From Niameybacter massiliensis (GTDB taxonomy: Bacteria > Bacillota > Clostridia > Lachnospirales > Cellulosilyticaceae): 64,000 nt of DNA. Positions 55,814-64,000 of the stretch are shown piece by piece. The notes beneath the pieces are model-generated. The model was not told the DNA's origin. It saw only the letters and a program-made list of their open reading frames with translations, and ran no database searches. Where the stretch lies: positions 55,533 through 119,532 of the forward strand of contig NZ_LN875034.1 of assembly GCF_001282685.1 (NCBI RefSeq). Reading direction: 5' to 3'. Position numbers and translations under genes: made by a program. Positions within the stretch are counted from its first letter, which is position 1; the number at the start of each line of letters is the position of its first letter.

Positions 55814-55873
55814 TGTGGAAACTGTGGATGATAAGTAAAACAGAAAAAAATAAAATATACCCATTGTGGATAA
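55814..55873. other. Cluster of DnaA-box-like sequences
   Basis: TGTGGATAA (55865-55873) is an exact DnaA box (complement TTATCCACA). TGTGGATGA (55823-55831) differs by one base, and TTGTGGAAA (55814-55822) is a weaker relative. All lie on the same strand within 60 bp of an intergenic gap. Confidence 0.45.
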
Positions 55874-55908
55874 AAATAAAGGAAGAATAATCTTCCTTTA
55901 TTTTTATT
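55870..55908. terminator. Bidirectional terminator
   Basis: AAATAAAGGAAGA pairs with TCTTCCTTTATTT around ATAA, with A and T tails. It ends the cupin gene and the converging superoxide dismutase gene. Confidence 0.85.
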
Positions 55909-56446
55909 TATTGTATTCATCTAAAATGGGAACTGCATAAGCATAAATATTACCACAAGCTAACCTTGCACCAGAATTACCACTAGGTTGAGTTTTAAAA
56001 TCATCAGCATCTTCATGTAAAACAATGGATCTACCAATAATATCTCTAATATTAAATTGGCTTGCATAGACACTCATAAAAGCTGTTCCATTAGTAGACA
56101 TAATGGGAGGGAGATCACCTGCATGTAAAGGATGAGGTTGATTGGTAGGATTATAATGACCACCAGCTGCTGCAAAAGCTGCTGTACTATCACTCATTCC
56201 GGTACAACTCATTTCATGAATATGGAATCCATGAAAAGCAGTCGGATTACCACTATTATTAACAAGAGGAATACCTGTTATATAAGTACGAATAAGCACA
56301 CCATCAGTTAATTGATAAAAGAATACAAGGCCGACTAAATTAGGTGCAAGAGGGCCAGCTTTTAATTCTGCATAGGCATCTGGTTGAAGATGATCAAAGT
56401 TTTGGAAGACTTCAGTGATACTACATTTTCCTTTGGATCTATCCAT
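55904..56446 (-). CDS. Cu/Zn superoxide dismutase family protein
   Basis: 180 aa. Copper ligands HGFHIHE (about 72-78), AAGGHYNP, zinc region HPLHAGDLPP, and GRSIVLHEDADDFKTQPSGNSGARLACG with the active-site Arg. The usual disulfide cysteines (CTGM..., ACGN) are present. There is no signal peptide, which is unusual because bacterial SodC proteins are typically exported. It could act in the cytoplasm or in the spore coat, as known for Bacillus SOD-like coat proteins. RBS AGGAGCTTT. Confidence 0.85.
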   Translation of the reverse strand: MDRSKGKCSITEVFQNFDHLQPDAYAELKAGPLAPNLVGLVFFYQLTDGVLIRTYITGIPLVNNSGNPTAFHGFHIHEMSCTGMSDSTAAFAAAGGHYNPTNQPHPLHAGDLPPIMSTNGTAFMSVYASQFNIRDIIGRSIVLHEDADDFKTQPSGNSGARLACGNIYAYAVPILDEYNK

Positions 56447-56611
56447 CTAAAAGCTCCTATTCTAATTAAAGGGATCTATAGTAGTTTATGGTTAAAAGAG
56501 GAGTTGAGTGCTTGTTGATAGCAACTTGTAATGGAAGAAATAATAAGTTGTAGCATAGGAAGAACCATTGTCCACATATACTATATAGAATAGGACAAGG
56601 TAGGTGACGAA

Positions 56612-58156
56612 ATGAAAAAACAAGGATTAGCCTTAAGTGCCTTTATTTCAACGCTAGGATCCGTTATTACAAAGGCTTTGGGGATAGTTTCGACTATTTA
56701 TATATCTAATGCAATAGGACCAGAAGGAGTAGGTCTTTACCACTTAACAACAACCGTATATATGATGGCGTATATGATTGCTTCAGCAGGTATGAGTACT
56801 TCTGTTTCTAAGATGGTAGCAGAAGAAATTGGGCACAATAATGGAAAAGGCATCAAGAAGATTATGAAGATATTCTTTGCTATAAGTATTATAGCGAGTA
56901 TATTGATTACGTCAGGTATATTCACTTTTGCAGATGTAATAGGAGCTAAAGTAGTAAATGATAGTCGTACAGTACTAGGACTTAGAGTGCTCTCATTAAG
57001 TATTCCATTTATGACAGTATCTTGCTGTATTAAAGGATACTTTTATGCTGTTAAGAAAATGATTAAGCCAGTAAGCTCAGATGTTATGGAGCAAATTGTA
57101 AAGGTGATTCTAGTTATTGTTTTTTTACGTACATGGGGCGGAGGAGACTTAGTCTATGCATGTGCAGCCATAGGACTAGGAATAACTTTAGGTGAAGTAT
57201 TTTCATTTTCTTATATGTTGATTCTATATTTAACAGATCCTGATAGAAGAGCAAGAAGAGAACATAAGGATATAGGTACAACTAATGTTTTGACGAATAT
57301 CATAAAATTGCTTTTACCTATTACTTTAACTGCTTATATTAGTTCAATGATTACTTTATTACAAAACATATTAATCCCAGTAGGATTTAGAAAATCAGGA
57401 TTAACAGCAATGGAATCTATGAGTATGTATGGTATGATACAAGGCATGGTATTTCCTATTTTGTTCTTCCCAGTCGCTCTTTTAACCGCGTGTTCAACTG
57501 TTTTGACACCTGAAATTGCAAGGGCACAAGCAAGAAATATTAGAGGAAGAGTAGAAAGCTTATCTGGTAGGACCATACACTTGATTATGGTATTAGCTAT
57601 GATTGTAGTAAGTATCTTTTTAAACTTTGGTAGAGAATTTGGAGTATTAATTTATCATAATAGTCAAGTAGGACAATTGCTTCAATTATTAGTTATTGTA
57701 ACACCTTTTATGTACATAGAAATTGTAATAGACGGTATCCTAAAGGGGCTGGGAGAACAAAACAGTTGCTTAATCTATAGAATTATAGAGTCAGTTTTAA
57801 GTATTGGCCTCATTTACTTCTTAATTCCTATTAAAGGGGTAGAAGGATTTATCGTATTAAACATAGGTATTAGTATTCTAACAGCTACCTTAAAAGTAAG
57901 ACGCTTAATAGCAGTAACAGATATAAAGATACAGCTCATTAAATGGTTTGTACATCCAGCACTAGCAGCAACAGCAGCAGGTATGACAGCTAAAGTAATT
58001 GTTTTATATTTATTGCCACAAACAGCAGCACTCGGGTTACAAATAACATTAGGAATAGGGATAACACTTTGTATTTACTATATTGCATTAACTTTACTTG
58101 AGAATGTTACTAAAGAGGATTTAGCTGTATTAGATATTAGAGGGAAGAATTGTTAA
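56612..58156 (+). CDS. SpoVB/MATE-like polysaccharide flippase
   Basis: 514 aa with about 13-14 transmembrane helices. The N-terminal block GSVITKALGIVSTIYISNAIGPEGVGLYHL and ASAGMSTSVSKMVAEE match the stage V sporulation protein B/MurJ-like oligosaccharidyl-lipid flippase family. In B. subtilis SpoVB is needed for spore cortex synthesis. RBS TAGGTGACGA. No sporulation operon is adjacent, so the assignment to SpoVB rests on family only. Confidence 0.88.
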   Translation: MKKQGLALSAFISTLGSVITKALGIVSTIYISNAIGPEGVGLYHLTTTVYMMAYMIASAGMSTSVSKMVAEEIGHNNGKGIKKIMKIFFAISIIASILITSGIFTFADVIGAKVVNDSRTVLGLRVLSLSIPFMTVSCCIKGYFYAVKKMIKPVSSDVMEQIVKVILVIVFLRTWGGGDLVYACAAIGLGITLGEVFSFSYMLILYLTDPDRRARREHKDIGTTNVLTNIIKLLLPITLTAYISSMITLLQNILIPVGFRKSGLTAMESMSMYGMIQGMVFPILFFPVALLTACSTVLTPEIARAQARNIRGRVESLSGRTIHLIMVLAMIVVSIFLNFGREFGVLIYHNSQVGQLLQLLVIVTPFMYIEIVIDGILKGLGEQNSCLIYRIIESVLSIGLIYFLIPIKGVEGFIVLNIGISILTATLKVRRLIAVTDIKIQLIKWFVHPALAATAAGMTAKVIVLYLLPQTAALGLQITLGIGITLCIYYIALTLLENVTKEDLAVLDIRGKNC

Positions 58157-58174
58157 AAGCATTAATAATTTTTT

Positions 58175-58300
58175 ATGCCAAATTTAAACTTTATCTCTCG
58201 TGGTAGGTATTATAACGGTTTATATGAACTTGAATTTTATGTAAGGTATAAATTTGATGAGCTTGGGCAAAATCGTAGTAAAAAGGAGATGATGACATGA
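58175..58300 (+). CDS. Possible 41-aa peptide overlapping the next gene
   Basis: Frame MPNLNFISRGRYYNGLYELE ... KKEMMT, ending in the ATGA overlap of the next small gene. The peptide has a normal composition, but there is no RBS before its ATG and a stop lies just upstream. Low confidence. Confidence 0.25.
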   Translation: MPNLNFISRGRYYNGLYELEFYVRYKFDELGQNRSKKEMMT

Positions 58301-58440
58301 GTAAACACAAAACAGAAGAAGCAAAACTCCAAAGTAAAATAGATAATACAAGAGATGCGATGAATTCGTCTCATGGATTTAAAGCCGGTATCAGCTCAGG
58401 TACACATGGAGCTGGAGACAGCTTTAGAAATAAACGATAA
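58297..58440 (+). CDS. 47-aa hydrophilic protein
   Basis: Frame MSKHKTEEAKLQSKIDNTRD ... GDSFRNKR, 47 codons. RBS AAGGAGATGATGAC is strong. The C-terminal half is Gly/Ser-rich (GFKAGISSGTHGAGDSF). The composition resembles small acid-soluble or spore-associated proteins, and the SpoVB-like gene is upstream, but this is inference. I do not recognise the family. Confidence 0.6.
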   Translation: MSKHKTEEAKLQSKIDNTRDAMNSSHGFKAGISSGTHGAGDSFRNKR

Positions 58441-58455
58441 AAATTATTTATAAGC

Positions 58456-58982
58456 ACAAGAAGCTACCCTAAGACAGTCTTTTCCTCCCTGTGATGCACA
58501 AAGACTAGACTTAAGGTAGCTTCTTGTATGTGTGGCAAAATCTTCAACTTAGAAGAGACTTCTTAAGAGGGTGCTACAGCTTTAGAGATAAGCAAGGAGT
58601 GACTGAAGGCGAAGTAATCTTGGAGTTACCGCACTATACGCTTGCTGCGTTGGTGTGCCTGCTATGAAAGGGATCCCATTGGATTTATCATGTTAGGTGT
58701 CCAAGCTAGCCTTGTATATGCTGGATTTACCTCATAAGTTGCCGTAAGTTACACATTACTTATCATGTGGGCATGAGCATTTGAAGGTAGAAGTCACTAT
58801 TTAGTTAAAGGATACCCAGACACTGAGGTTGCCACCACCTACAGCACTGGGGCTAAGAGAAAATAAAGTTTAAGATCAGGGAGGAGGAACCTTATCATTT
58901 ATTTTTCTTAGCATAGTATCTCAAGTTCAAGGGGCCTAGGACTTGTCCCATTGATACCGATAAGGTTATTGATAAACACCTT
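58456..58982 (+). ncRNA. Second large structured non-coding region of about 530 nt
   Basis: Non-coding and relatively GC-rich. It begins with a strong hairpin (ACAAGAAGCTACC/GGTAGCTTCTTGT, 58456/58515, inner AGTCTTT/AAAGACT). Later helices: GCAC-ACGC/GCGT-GTGC (58631-58658), TTGGA/TCCAA, ATAAGT/ACTTAT (58734/58758), CCCAG-AGGT/ACCT-CTGGG, GCTAAGA-AAAATAAA/TTTATTTT-TCTTAGC (58852/58898), and GTATC-CAAGT/ACTTG-GATAC (58916/58953). AACCTTATC (58888-58896), in a loop, can pair with GATAAGGTT (58959-58967), a possible pseudoknot. No terminator or promoter is clear. The remaining gap to 59189 is AT-rich with nothing else recognised. Confidence 0.6.
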
Positions 58983-59189
58983 ATATATATACATACTTTT
59001 TAACTTCCTTAAATTCGTCTAAAAATAAATAAAAAAGTTTTATTTGTTACACTTATACAAATGAATAAAGTAGCTATTGGGCAAAATAACAATGAAAAAT
59101 GGACTACTCCTATTAAATGAGGAAAATGGAAGTCTACTATGATATAATTAGGGGAATACTAATTTTACAAAGAGAAGAAAGAGGACCAA

Positions 59190-60542
59190 ATGGTGAAGGA
59201 TTATAGAGAGATTCCACAGGATGCCCTATATATTATAGATACTTTAGAACAACATGGATTTGAGGCTTATGTAGTAGGTGGATGTGTGCGTGATATGATT
59301 ATGGGGCGTACACCTAATGATTGGGATATTACTACTTCTGCAAAGCCAGAAGATGTAAAAAGTGTATTTAAGAGAACTTATGATACGGGTATTCAACATG
59401 GAACAGTAACAGTTATTGTAGATACAGAACATTATGAAGTTACCACTTATCGTATCGAAGGTGAATATAAAGATTCAAGAAGGCCAGAAAGTGTAAGTTT
59501 TGTAGAAGATATTACACTAGACTTATCTCGTCGTGACTTTACAATGAATGCCATTGCATATCATCCTGTAAGGGGATTCATTGACCCTTATAATGGCCAA
59601 AAACATATAAAAGAAGAATGTATTAAGTCTGTAAGAGATGCTAAAGAACGTTTTACAGAAGATGCCCTTCGTATCTTAAGAGCAGTACGTTTTGCAGCAC
59701 AGCTAGGCTTTAAAATTTCAAATAATACTATAGAAGGAATTAAGGCTTGTAAGCACCTTCTTGCTAATATTAGTAAAGAGCGTATTCGTGATGAATTTAT
59801 TAAAATCTGCATGTCAGATTCACCAGAAGCGATTAATATGCTCTATGAATTAGGGCTTCTAGAATACATTTTACCAGAGTTTATTAAAGCCTATGAAACA
59901 CCTCAAAATCACCCTCATCATATTTACAACGTAGCACAGCACACATTAGTAGCTATGAAGCATACACCAAAGGATGAGGTATTAAGATTAGCTGTACTTT
60001 TACATGATATTGGGAAACCTCTTACAAGAACAACAGATGCAAAAGGAATAGATCATTTCTACAATCATCCAGAAAAAGGTACTGACATTGCTAAGCGTGT
60101 CCTAAAGGATTTGAGATTAGATAACCAGACTATAAAGGAAGTAACGCTTTTAGTCAGCCTACATGATTATCATCTTAGAAAGAAAATTAATAAGTTTTAT
60201 ATTAAACAAATTCTGAAGGTAACAGGTGAAGAACTATTTGATAAGCTTCTTATTATTAATGAGGTAGATGCAAAGGCTCAAAATCCAGATAAGTATCTTG
60301 AGAAAGAAAAAATGATTCAAATAATACGTGGAATGAAAGAAGAAATTGTAGCGAATCAAGAGTGTTATAACTTAAAGATGCTTAAAGTTAATGGAGGAGA
60401 TCTGATTAAGATGGGTATTACTCCAGGTAAAGAAGTAGGTGATAAGTTAGAAGAACTATTAACTTATGTCATGAAGCATCCAGAAGCGAATGATAAAGTT
60501 ACATTAGAAAAGTATATACAAGAGTCTGCACGAGCTATATAG
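59190..60542 (+). CDS. cca: CCA tRNA nucleotidyltransferase
   Basis: 450 aa. The nucleotidyltransferase block VVGGCVRDMIMGR and the DxD in NDWDITTSA are at 26-55. RRDFTMNAIAY and EDALRILRAVRFAAQLGF follow, then an HD phosphohydrolase domain (LLHDIGKP near 272; FYNHPEKGTDIA). It adds or repairs the CCA end of tRNAs. No tRNA gene is adjacent. RBS AGAAAGAGG. Confidence 0.95.
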   Translation: MVKDYREIPQDALYIIDTLEQHGFEAYVVGGCVRDMIMGRTPNDWDITTSAKPEDVKSVFKRTYDTGIQHGTVTVIVDTEHYEVTTYRIEGEYKDSRRPESVSFVEDITLDLSRRDFTMNAIAYHPVRGFIDPYNGQKHIKEECIKSVRDAKERFTEDALRILRAVRFAAQLGFKISNNTIEGIKACKHLLANISKERIRDEFIKICMSDSPEAINMLYELGLLEYILPEFIKAYETPQNHPHHIYNVAQHTLVAMKHTPKDEVLRLAVLLHDIGKPLTRTTDAKGIDHFYNHPEKGTDIAKRVLKDLRLDNQTIKEVTLLVSLHDYHLRKKINKFYIKQILKVTGEELFDKLLIINEVDAKAQNPDKYLEKEKMIQIIRGMKEEIVANQECYNLKMLKVNGGDLIKMGITPGKEVGDKLEELLTYVMKHPEANDKVTLEKYIQESARAI

Positions 60543-60570
60543 AATGTTGGACTAATCTATAATAATATAT

Positions 60571-60618
60571 GAAAAGCCCTTATCAACTAATAGGATTGAG
60601 TTGATAAGGGCTTTGTTG
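60571..60618 (+). terminator. Terminator of cca
   Basis: AAAAGCCCTTATCAACT pairs with AGTTGATAAGGGCTTT around a ten-base loop. Confidence 0.9.
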
Positions 60619-60652
60619 CTAACATTTATAAATACTAATTCCTAAACATCCC

Positions 60653-61549
60653 CTAGTTTAGAAGAAAGAGTACTTTATAAATACTGTTTTTAGAATGATC
60701 TAAAGCATAATAAGATGAACTATCTTGAATTTTTACAAAAGAAAAGACAGTAGCATTTCCCGAGAAATCATAAATTTTCACCTTAAGATTAGGTTGGTTA
60801 AAGCCATATGAAGAAATAATATGTTCTGAAGCATCATCAATAATAAATTGATCTACTTTTGATAGTGATAAAAAGTTAATCAACTCATCAACCTCTTTTT
60901 GAGATAAATTTTCTCCATAAAAAGCTTTATTACCTTCAATAGATACTGGTTCTATAGCATAGTGTGTATCTGGTGTTGTTACATTAATTTTTGCAACTTG
61001 TTCTGGATTAAAAGGAATATATTGTTTTGTTCTCCAAGAAGCAAGGTCTGAGGAAACAAAATCAAAAATATCTTTTTTAATCGTATAAATGCATCTAGTC
61101 AAAGGACTATATGCGTAATAAGTGGTGTCACTTGCAGCACTACCAGCAATTAATGTATACTCAGCTCCATTTTCATCAACAAGCGTCATTGTAGGAGAAT
61201 AGTCATAAATACCATAAGAAGAAGGATCAGTAACTTCTGTTTCTATAGTATGAATAAGACCTGGACTAACAAACTGAGAAATAACATTATAAACATATGT
61301 AGAGTCTGCAATGGACTGAATAGGGTTTGTAATAAACCATTCGTTATCTATTCTTTCTGCTACAAAGGAAGAAGAATGAGCAGAAAAATGAACTTGTTGT
61401 ATCTCCGAAATATCTTTGTCCCATGGTAGTTGAGCCAAGTTAGAAGTATGTGCTAAATATGGCTCGTTAGTACTTTGTTCATACATGATTAAGAACCATG
61501 TACATACAAAAAATACTGCAATTGGTATAAACCATCCCTTACGTTTCAT
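60653..61549 (-). CDS. DUF4340 membrane-anchored protein
   Basis: 298 aa. An N-terminal membrane helix (about 7-22) is followed by DUF4340-type extracytoplasmic repeats: ISEIQQVHFSAHSSSF, ERIDNEWFITNP and VDENGAEYTLIAGSAAS. The fold is mainly beta. In many bacteria DUF4340 genes accompany gliding-type ABC transporter genes; none is adjacent here. RBS AGGTGATC on the minus strand. Confidence 0.82.
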   Translation of the reverse strand: MKRKGWFIPIAVFFVCTWFLIMYEQSTNEPYLAHTSNLAQLPWDKDISEIQQVHFSAHSSSFVAERIDNEWFITNPIQSIADSTYVYNVISQFVSPGLIHTIETEVTDPSSYGIYDYSPTMTLVDENGAEYTLIAGSAASDTTYYAYSPLTRCIYTIKKDIFDFVSSDLASWRTKQYIPFNPEQVAKINVTTPDTHYAIEPVSIEGNKAFYGENLSQKEVDELINFLSLSKVDQFIIDDASEHIISSYGFNQPNLKVKIYDFSGNATVFSFVKIQDSSSYYALDHSKNSIYKVLFLLN

Positions 61550-61708
61550 GTGATCACCTCAAAAGTTGTATGCTTGACAGGGTCTATTGTATCACATAAT
61601 TGTGAACGAATAATAGAAAAGAATTTTAAAATAGATATTTTTTTTTAGGACTTATCATATACATAAGAAAGGTGAGGAAATAAAACACTGGAGGGGGGGA
61701 GAAATGGA

Positions 61709-62704
61709 ATGAAACAAGTAGGGAATGAGCTGTTTAATCAGTATGACATTAGTATAAAAAAATTCCAATATAGTCGTAGCAATTATTACTTGGATACGAA
61801 GCAAGGGCAACTCTTACTTAGAAAGACGTTAATTCCAAAAGAGCAAATTGTTTTTGAGCATGAAGTAACCCAACAGTTGTTGGATAAAGGATTTAATGAG
61901 ATTAATAAAATCTATTTAAATAAAAAACAATTGCCGTATGGTACTTATCTAGATAAGTGCTTTGTCCTACAATCTTATGATAAAATTACAGAGATAGACT
62001 TTGCAAATCGTGAAGAACTTAAAGCAAGTATGCAAGTATTAGCAAGATTTCATAAAGCTGCATGTCATATTGAGTCTAAAGTACGTGACATAGAAAATAT
62101 TGGTTCAAAAAATATATACGAATATTTTCAAAAACGTATGTTAGATGCAAAAAGAATGAAAAAGAAGATTTCTGGTTTCTCACAAAAGACCAAATTTGAA
62201 ATCATGTTTTTAGAAAGCTATAGAGACTATGAAGAATTGCAGTATAGTGCACTAGACTTGGTAAATACTGAAATAGCAAATCAATTAATTACAAAAGCTA
62301 AAGTAAATAAAACAATTATGCATAATGATTTTACTTACCATGCAGTAGGAAGATTAGAAGACAATACCTATAAGATTATGAATCTAGATAATTGCACTTA
62401 TAATATTCAACTGTTAGACTTAAGTAATGTATTAACAAAGATTATGCAAAAAAATAATTGGGATATTGGGCTCTTAGATGAGCTTATTAATAGTTATGCA
62501 TGCATTAATACATTAGAAGAAGATGAAGTAAGAGCACTTAAAGCAATGCTTATTTTCCCAGAAAAATATTCTAATATCTGTTTTAAGTATGCCACATCTA
62601 AACATCGTAATAACTACAGCATGTTTGAACATAAGTGGGAGAACATGTTAGTCTATAAAGATGAGCAATTAACTGCTGCAAAAGAACTTATTAAACATTT
62701 ATAA
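61709..62704 (+). CDS. CotS-like spore coat kinase
   Basis: 331 aa. The phosphotransferase fold: LLRKTLIP, a lysine region near 35, catalytic-loop MHNDFTYHAVG near 208 (Asp210) and NLDNCTYN near 227. It matches the CotS/YsxE group of aminoglycoside-phosphotransferase-like proteins in spore coats. RBS GGAGGGGGG, eight bases before the ATG. Probably cotranscribed with the PEGA gene 70 bp downstream. Confidence 0.82.
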   Translation: MKQVGNELFNQYDISIKKFQYSRSNYYLDTKQGQLLLRKTLIPKEQIVFEHEVTQQLLDKGFNEINKIYLNKKQLPYGTYLDKCFVLQSYDKITEIDFANREELKASMQVLARFHKAACHIESKVRDIENIGSKNIYEYFQKRMLDAKRMKKKISGFSQKTKFEIMFLESYRDYEELQYSALDLVNTEIANQLITKAKVNKTIMHNDFTYHAVGRLEDNTYKIMNLDNCTYNIQLLDLSNVLTKIMQKNNWDIGLLDELINSYACINTLEEDEVRALKAMLIFPEKYSNICFKYATSKHRNNYSMFEHKWENMLVYKDEQLTAAKELIKHL

Positions 62705-62774
62705 GAGGTACAGATGGTTAGATACTAAGAAATTTAAACTAGGAATAAAATAGAAAAATACAAAGGAGTATAAA

Positions 62775-64000
62775 GTGAAAAAGAATAAGACTTTTATTAC
62801 AACTGTAATTATCTCATCAATAGTGGGATTTATGGTGCTTCTCATTGTCATGCTTGTAGGGATTAAGTATTTTGTAACGGAAACAGTTCCAAAAGAACCC
62901 TATAAAGCAATAACAAATGAAGTAAAAGACGATAATTTTTATATAACAATTACAGGGGTTATAAGAAATTTAGAAGAACAAAGCATTGATATCTTAGATA
63001 TAGAAAAAAGAGAAATAAAGACTTATCAAGTTCAAACAACAACTAGGGTACAAGATAGTACTGAAAAGACAATGCCATATTCAGCATTAAAAGTAGGAGA
63101 TATTGTAGAACTTATTTACCAATCACAAAAAGATAATTTAGTATGTGTTAGAATCTCACCGAACGCTTTTACAAAGACAGACATGAAGAATTTAGACATT
63201 GATCGATCTAATCGTACCCTTAAAATAGGGAGTGTACTCTATCATTATACCGGTCATACCAATATTGTTGATGAAGAAGATAACATGATTAATATGCATG
63301 AGGTTAATGACTACGATATCTTAGAATTAAAAGGAATAGATGATCAAGTATTCTCTGTTAAGGTACTAGCTAGAGAAGGCTATATACATATAGGTAAGTT
63401 ACCTATATATGATGGTTATCTAGAAATTAATAGAAATAGGCAAGTTCCACTTTCAGAGGATATGAATCCATTACCATTAGTTGCAGGAGAACATAATGTA
63501 GTACTTCAACTTAAAGGGTATGAACCAATTACAAGGACTATTACTATTGAATCAGGCAAGACATTAGAGCTTGATCATGAAGAGTTTAAAAGACTTCAAA
63601 CTACTCTTACTATTCAGGTGCTTAATACAGATCAAGATTATAAGGTAAAGATAAAGGATAAAGTTTATAAAAAAGGTGAAGTGATCACACTACCTACAGA
63701 TACCTATACAGTAGAAATTACAGCATCAGGGTTTAAACCTTATGTACAAACCTTAAACTTACAAGAAGGCAATGTAGTGATGAAAGCTAATTTAGTATCA
63801 GAAGTAAGTGAAGAGGAAGAAAGTTCAAGTGAGTCTGAGAGTAAGAAAGAAGAGCAAGATAATAATCAAGCGAATCAAGTAGATTACAAAGTAAGCATTT
63901 CAAGTGACCCAAAGGATGCTGAAGTCTATATTAATGGAGCGTATAAAGGTATAACACCTTTTAAAGGAACTTTAGAAGTAGGTGAATATAGTATTATCCT
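62775..64000 (+). CDS. Membrane-anchored PEGA-domain protein, cut by the window edge
   Basis: GTG start at 62775 with AAGGAG six bases before; frame open to the window end (408 codons). An N-terminal membrane helix (residues about 10-32) leads to an extracytoplasmic region with beta-rich repeats. PEGA-type modules appear near the end: SDPKDAEVYINGAYKGITPF, and an earlier copy with YEPITRTITIESG. An acidic low-complexity linker (SEEEESSSESESKKEEQ) separates them. PEGA domains are surface-layer or wall-associated in Firmicutes. Follows the CotS-like gene. Confidence 0.75.
   Translation, partial: MKKNKTFITTVIISSIVGFMVLLIVMLVGIKYFVTETVPKEPYKAITNEVKDDNFYITITGVIRNLEEQSIDILDIEKREIKTYQVQTTTRVQDSTEKTMPYSALKVGDIVELIYQSQKDNLVCVRISPNAFTKTDMKNLDIDRSNRTLKIGSVLYHYTGHTNIVDEEDNMINMHEVNDYDILELKGIDDQVFSVKVLAREGYIHIGKLPIYDGYLEINRNRQVPLSEDMNPLPLVAGEHNVVLQLKGYEPITRTITIESGKTLELDHEEFKRLQTTLTIQVLNTDQDYKVKIKDKVYKKGEVITLPTDTYTVEITASGFKPYVQTLNLQEGNVVMKANLVSEVSEEEESSSESESKKEEQDNNQANQVDYKVSISSDPKDAEVYINGAYKGITPFKGTLEVGEYSII

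Noticed and set aside
58456-58982. Assignment as OLE RNA
   Set aside because: Size fits, but the gene context (no dxs, ispA or OLE-associated protein gene) does not, and I cannot confirm conserved blocks from memory.
1-64000. CRISPR arrays, tRNA or rRNA genes, insertion sequences
   Set aside because: No regularly spaced repeats, no tRNA-like TpsiC arms with CCA, no rRNA segments and no transposase frames were seen.

Overview
The window is AT-rich, densely coding bacterial DNA from a low-GC, anaerobic, spore-forming member of the Clostridia. Butyrate kinase, a SpoVB-like flippase, a CotS-like coat kinase, AGGAGG-type ribosome binding sites and U-tract terminators all point that way. The gene mix (GlnRS, YgiQ, paired GH38-like enzymes, a ThiS/F/G/H/E cluster) resembles Lachnospiraceae-type genera such as Cellulosilyticum; that placement is inference. 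No tRNA, rRNA, CRISPR array, transposase or prophage gene was seen.

Layout. 0.2-9 kb: YgiQ radical SAM protein, L,D-transpeptidase, DUF2871 protein, a TetR-controlled membrane protein with two matching operators, PrsA-like foldase, serine hydrolase. 9-18 kb: GlnRS, three short genes (48, 28 and 50 aa), C39-like peptidase, nadD-nadE, GNAT, uridine kinase, butyrate kinase, DUF4349 lipoprotein. 18-27 kb: class II aldolase, DUF2812 protein, YjiH-like transporter, TcdA, then a copper module (copA carrying a C-terminal CopZ with its own internal start, csoR, and a secreted three-repeat protein). 27-35.6 kb: a glycan locus (ROK, two GH38-like proteins, mannose-6-phosphate isomerase-like protein, GntR/UTRA regulator) with three copies of a 16-bp palindrome in its divergent promoter. 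35.6-40.4 kb: DUF1622, YetF, and a thiazole operon (thiS-thiF-thiG-thiH-thiE/tenI) whose promoter fires directly into an attenuator-like hairpin. 40.5-50.6 kb: PAS histidine kinase, topoisomerase III, LRR protein, DinG-type helicase fused to a nuclease-like domain, alpha/beta hydrolase, asparaginase. 51-64 kb: transaldolase, YqxD, M13 peptidase, an unknown protein, cupin, Cu/Zn SOD, SpoVB-like flippase, CCA transferase, DUF4340 protein, CotS-like kinase and a PEGA-domain protein cut by the window edge.

The most unusual content is two long non-coding, highly structured stretches. One (about 50665-51305) is closed end to end by complementary termini and contains a long compound hairpin; it may be a large ornate RNA or a small mobile element with terminal inverted repeats. 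The other (about 58456-58982) has many nested helices and a possible pseudoknot. Neither could be assigned to a known family by eye.

Of the regulatory circuits visible in the sequence, four are well supported: TetR on TGAAC-N3-GTTCA, a GC-rich CsoR-type operator before copA, ATATGTTATAACATAT palindromes at the glycan locus, and the thiS leader. Product calls rest on motif recognition without database searches.
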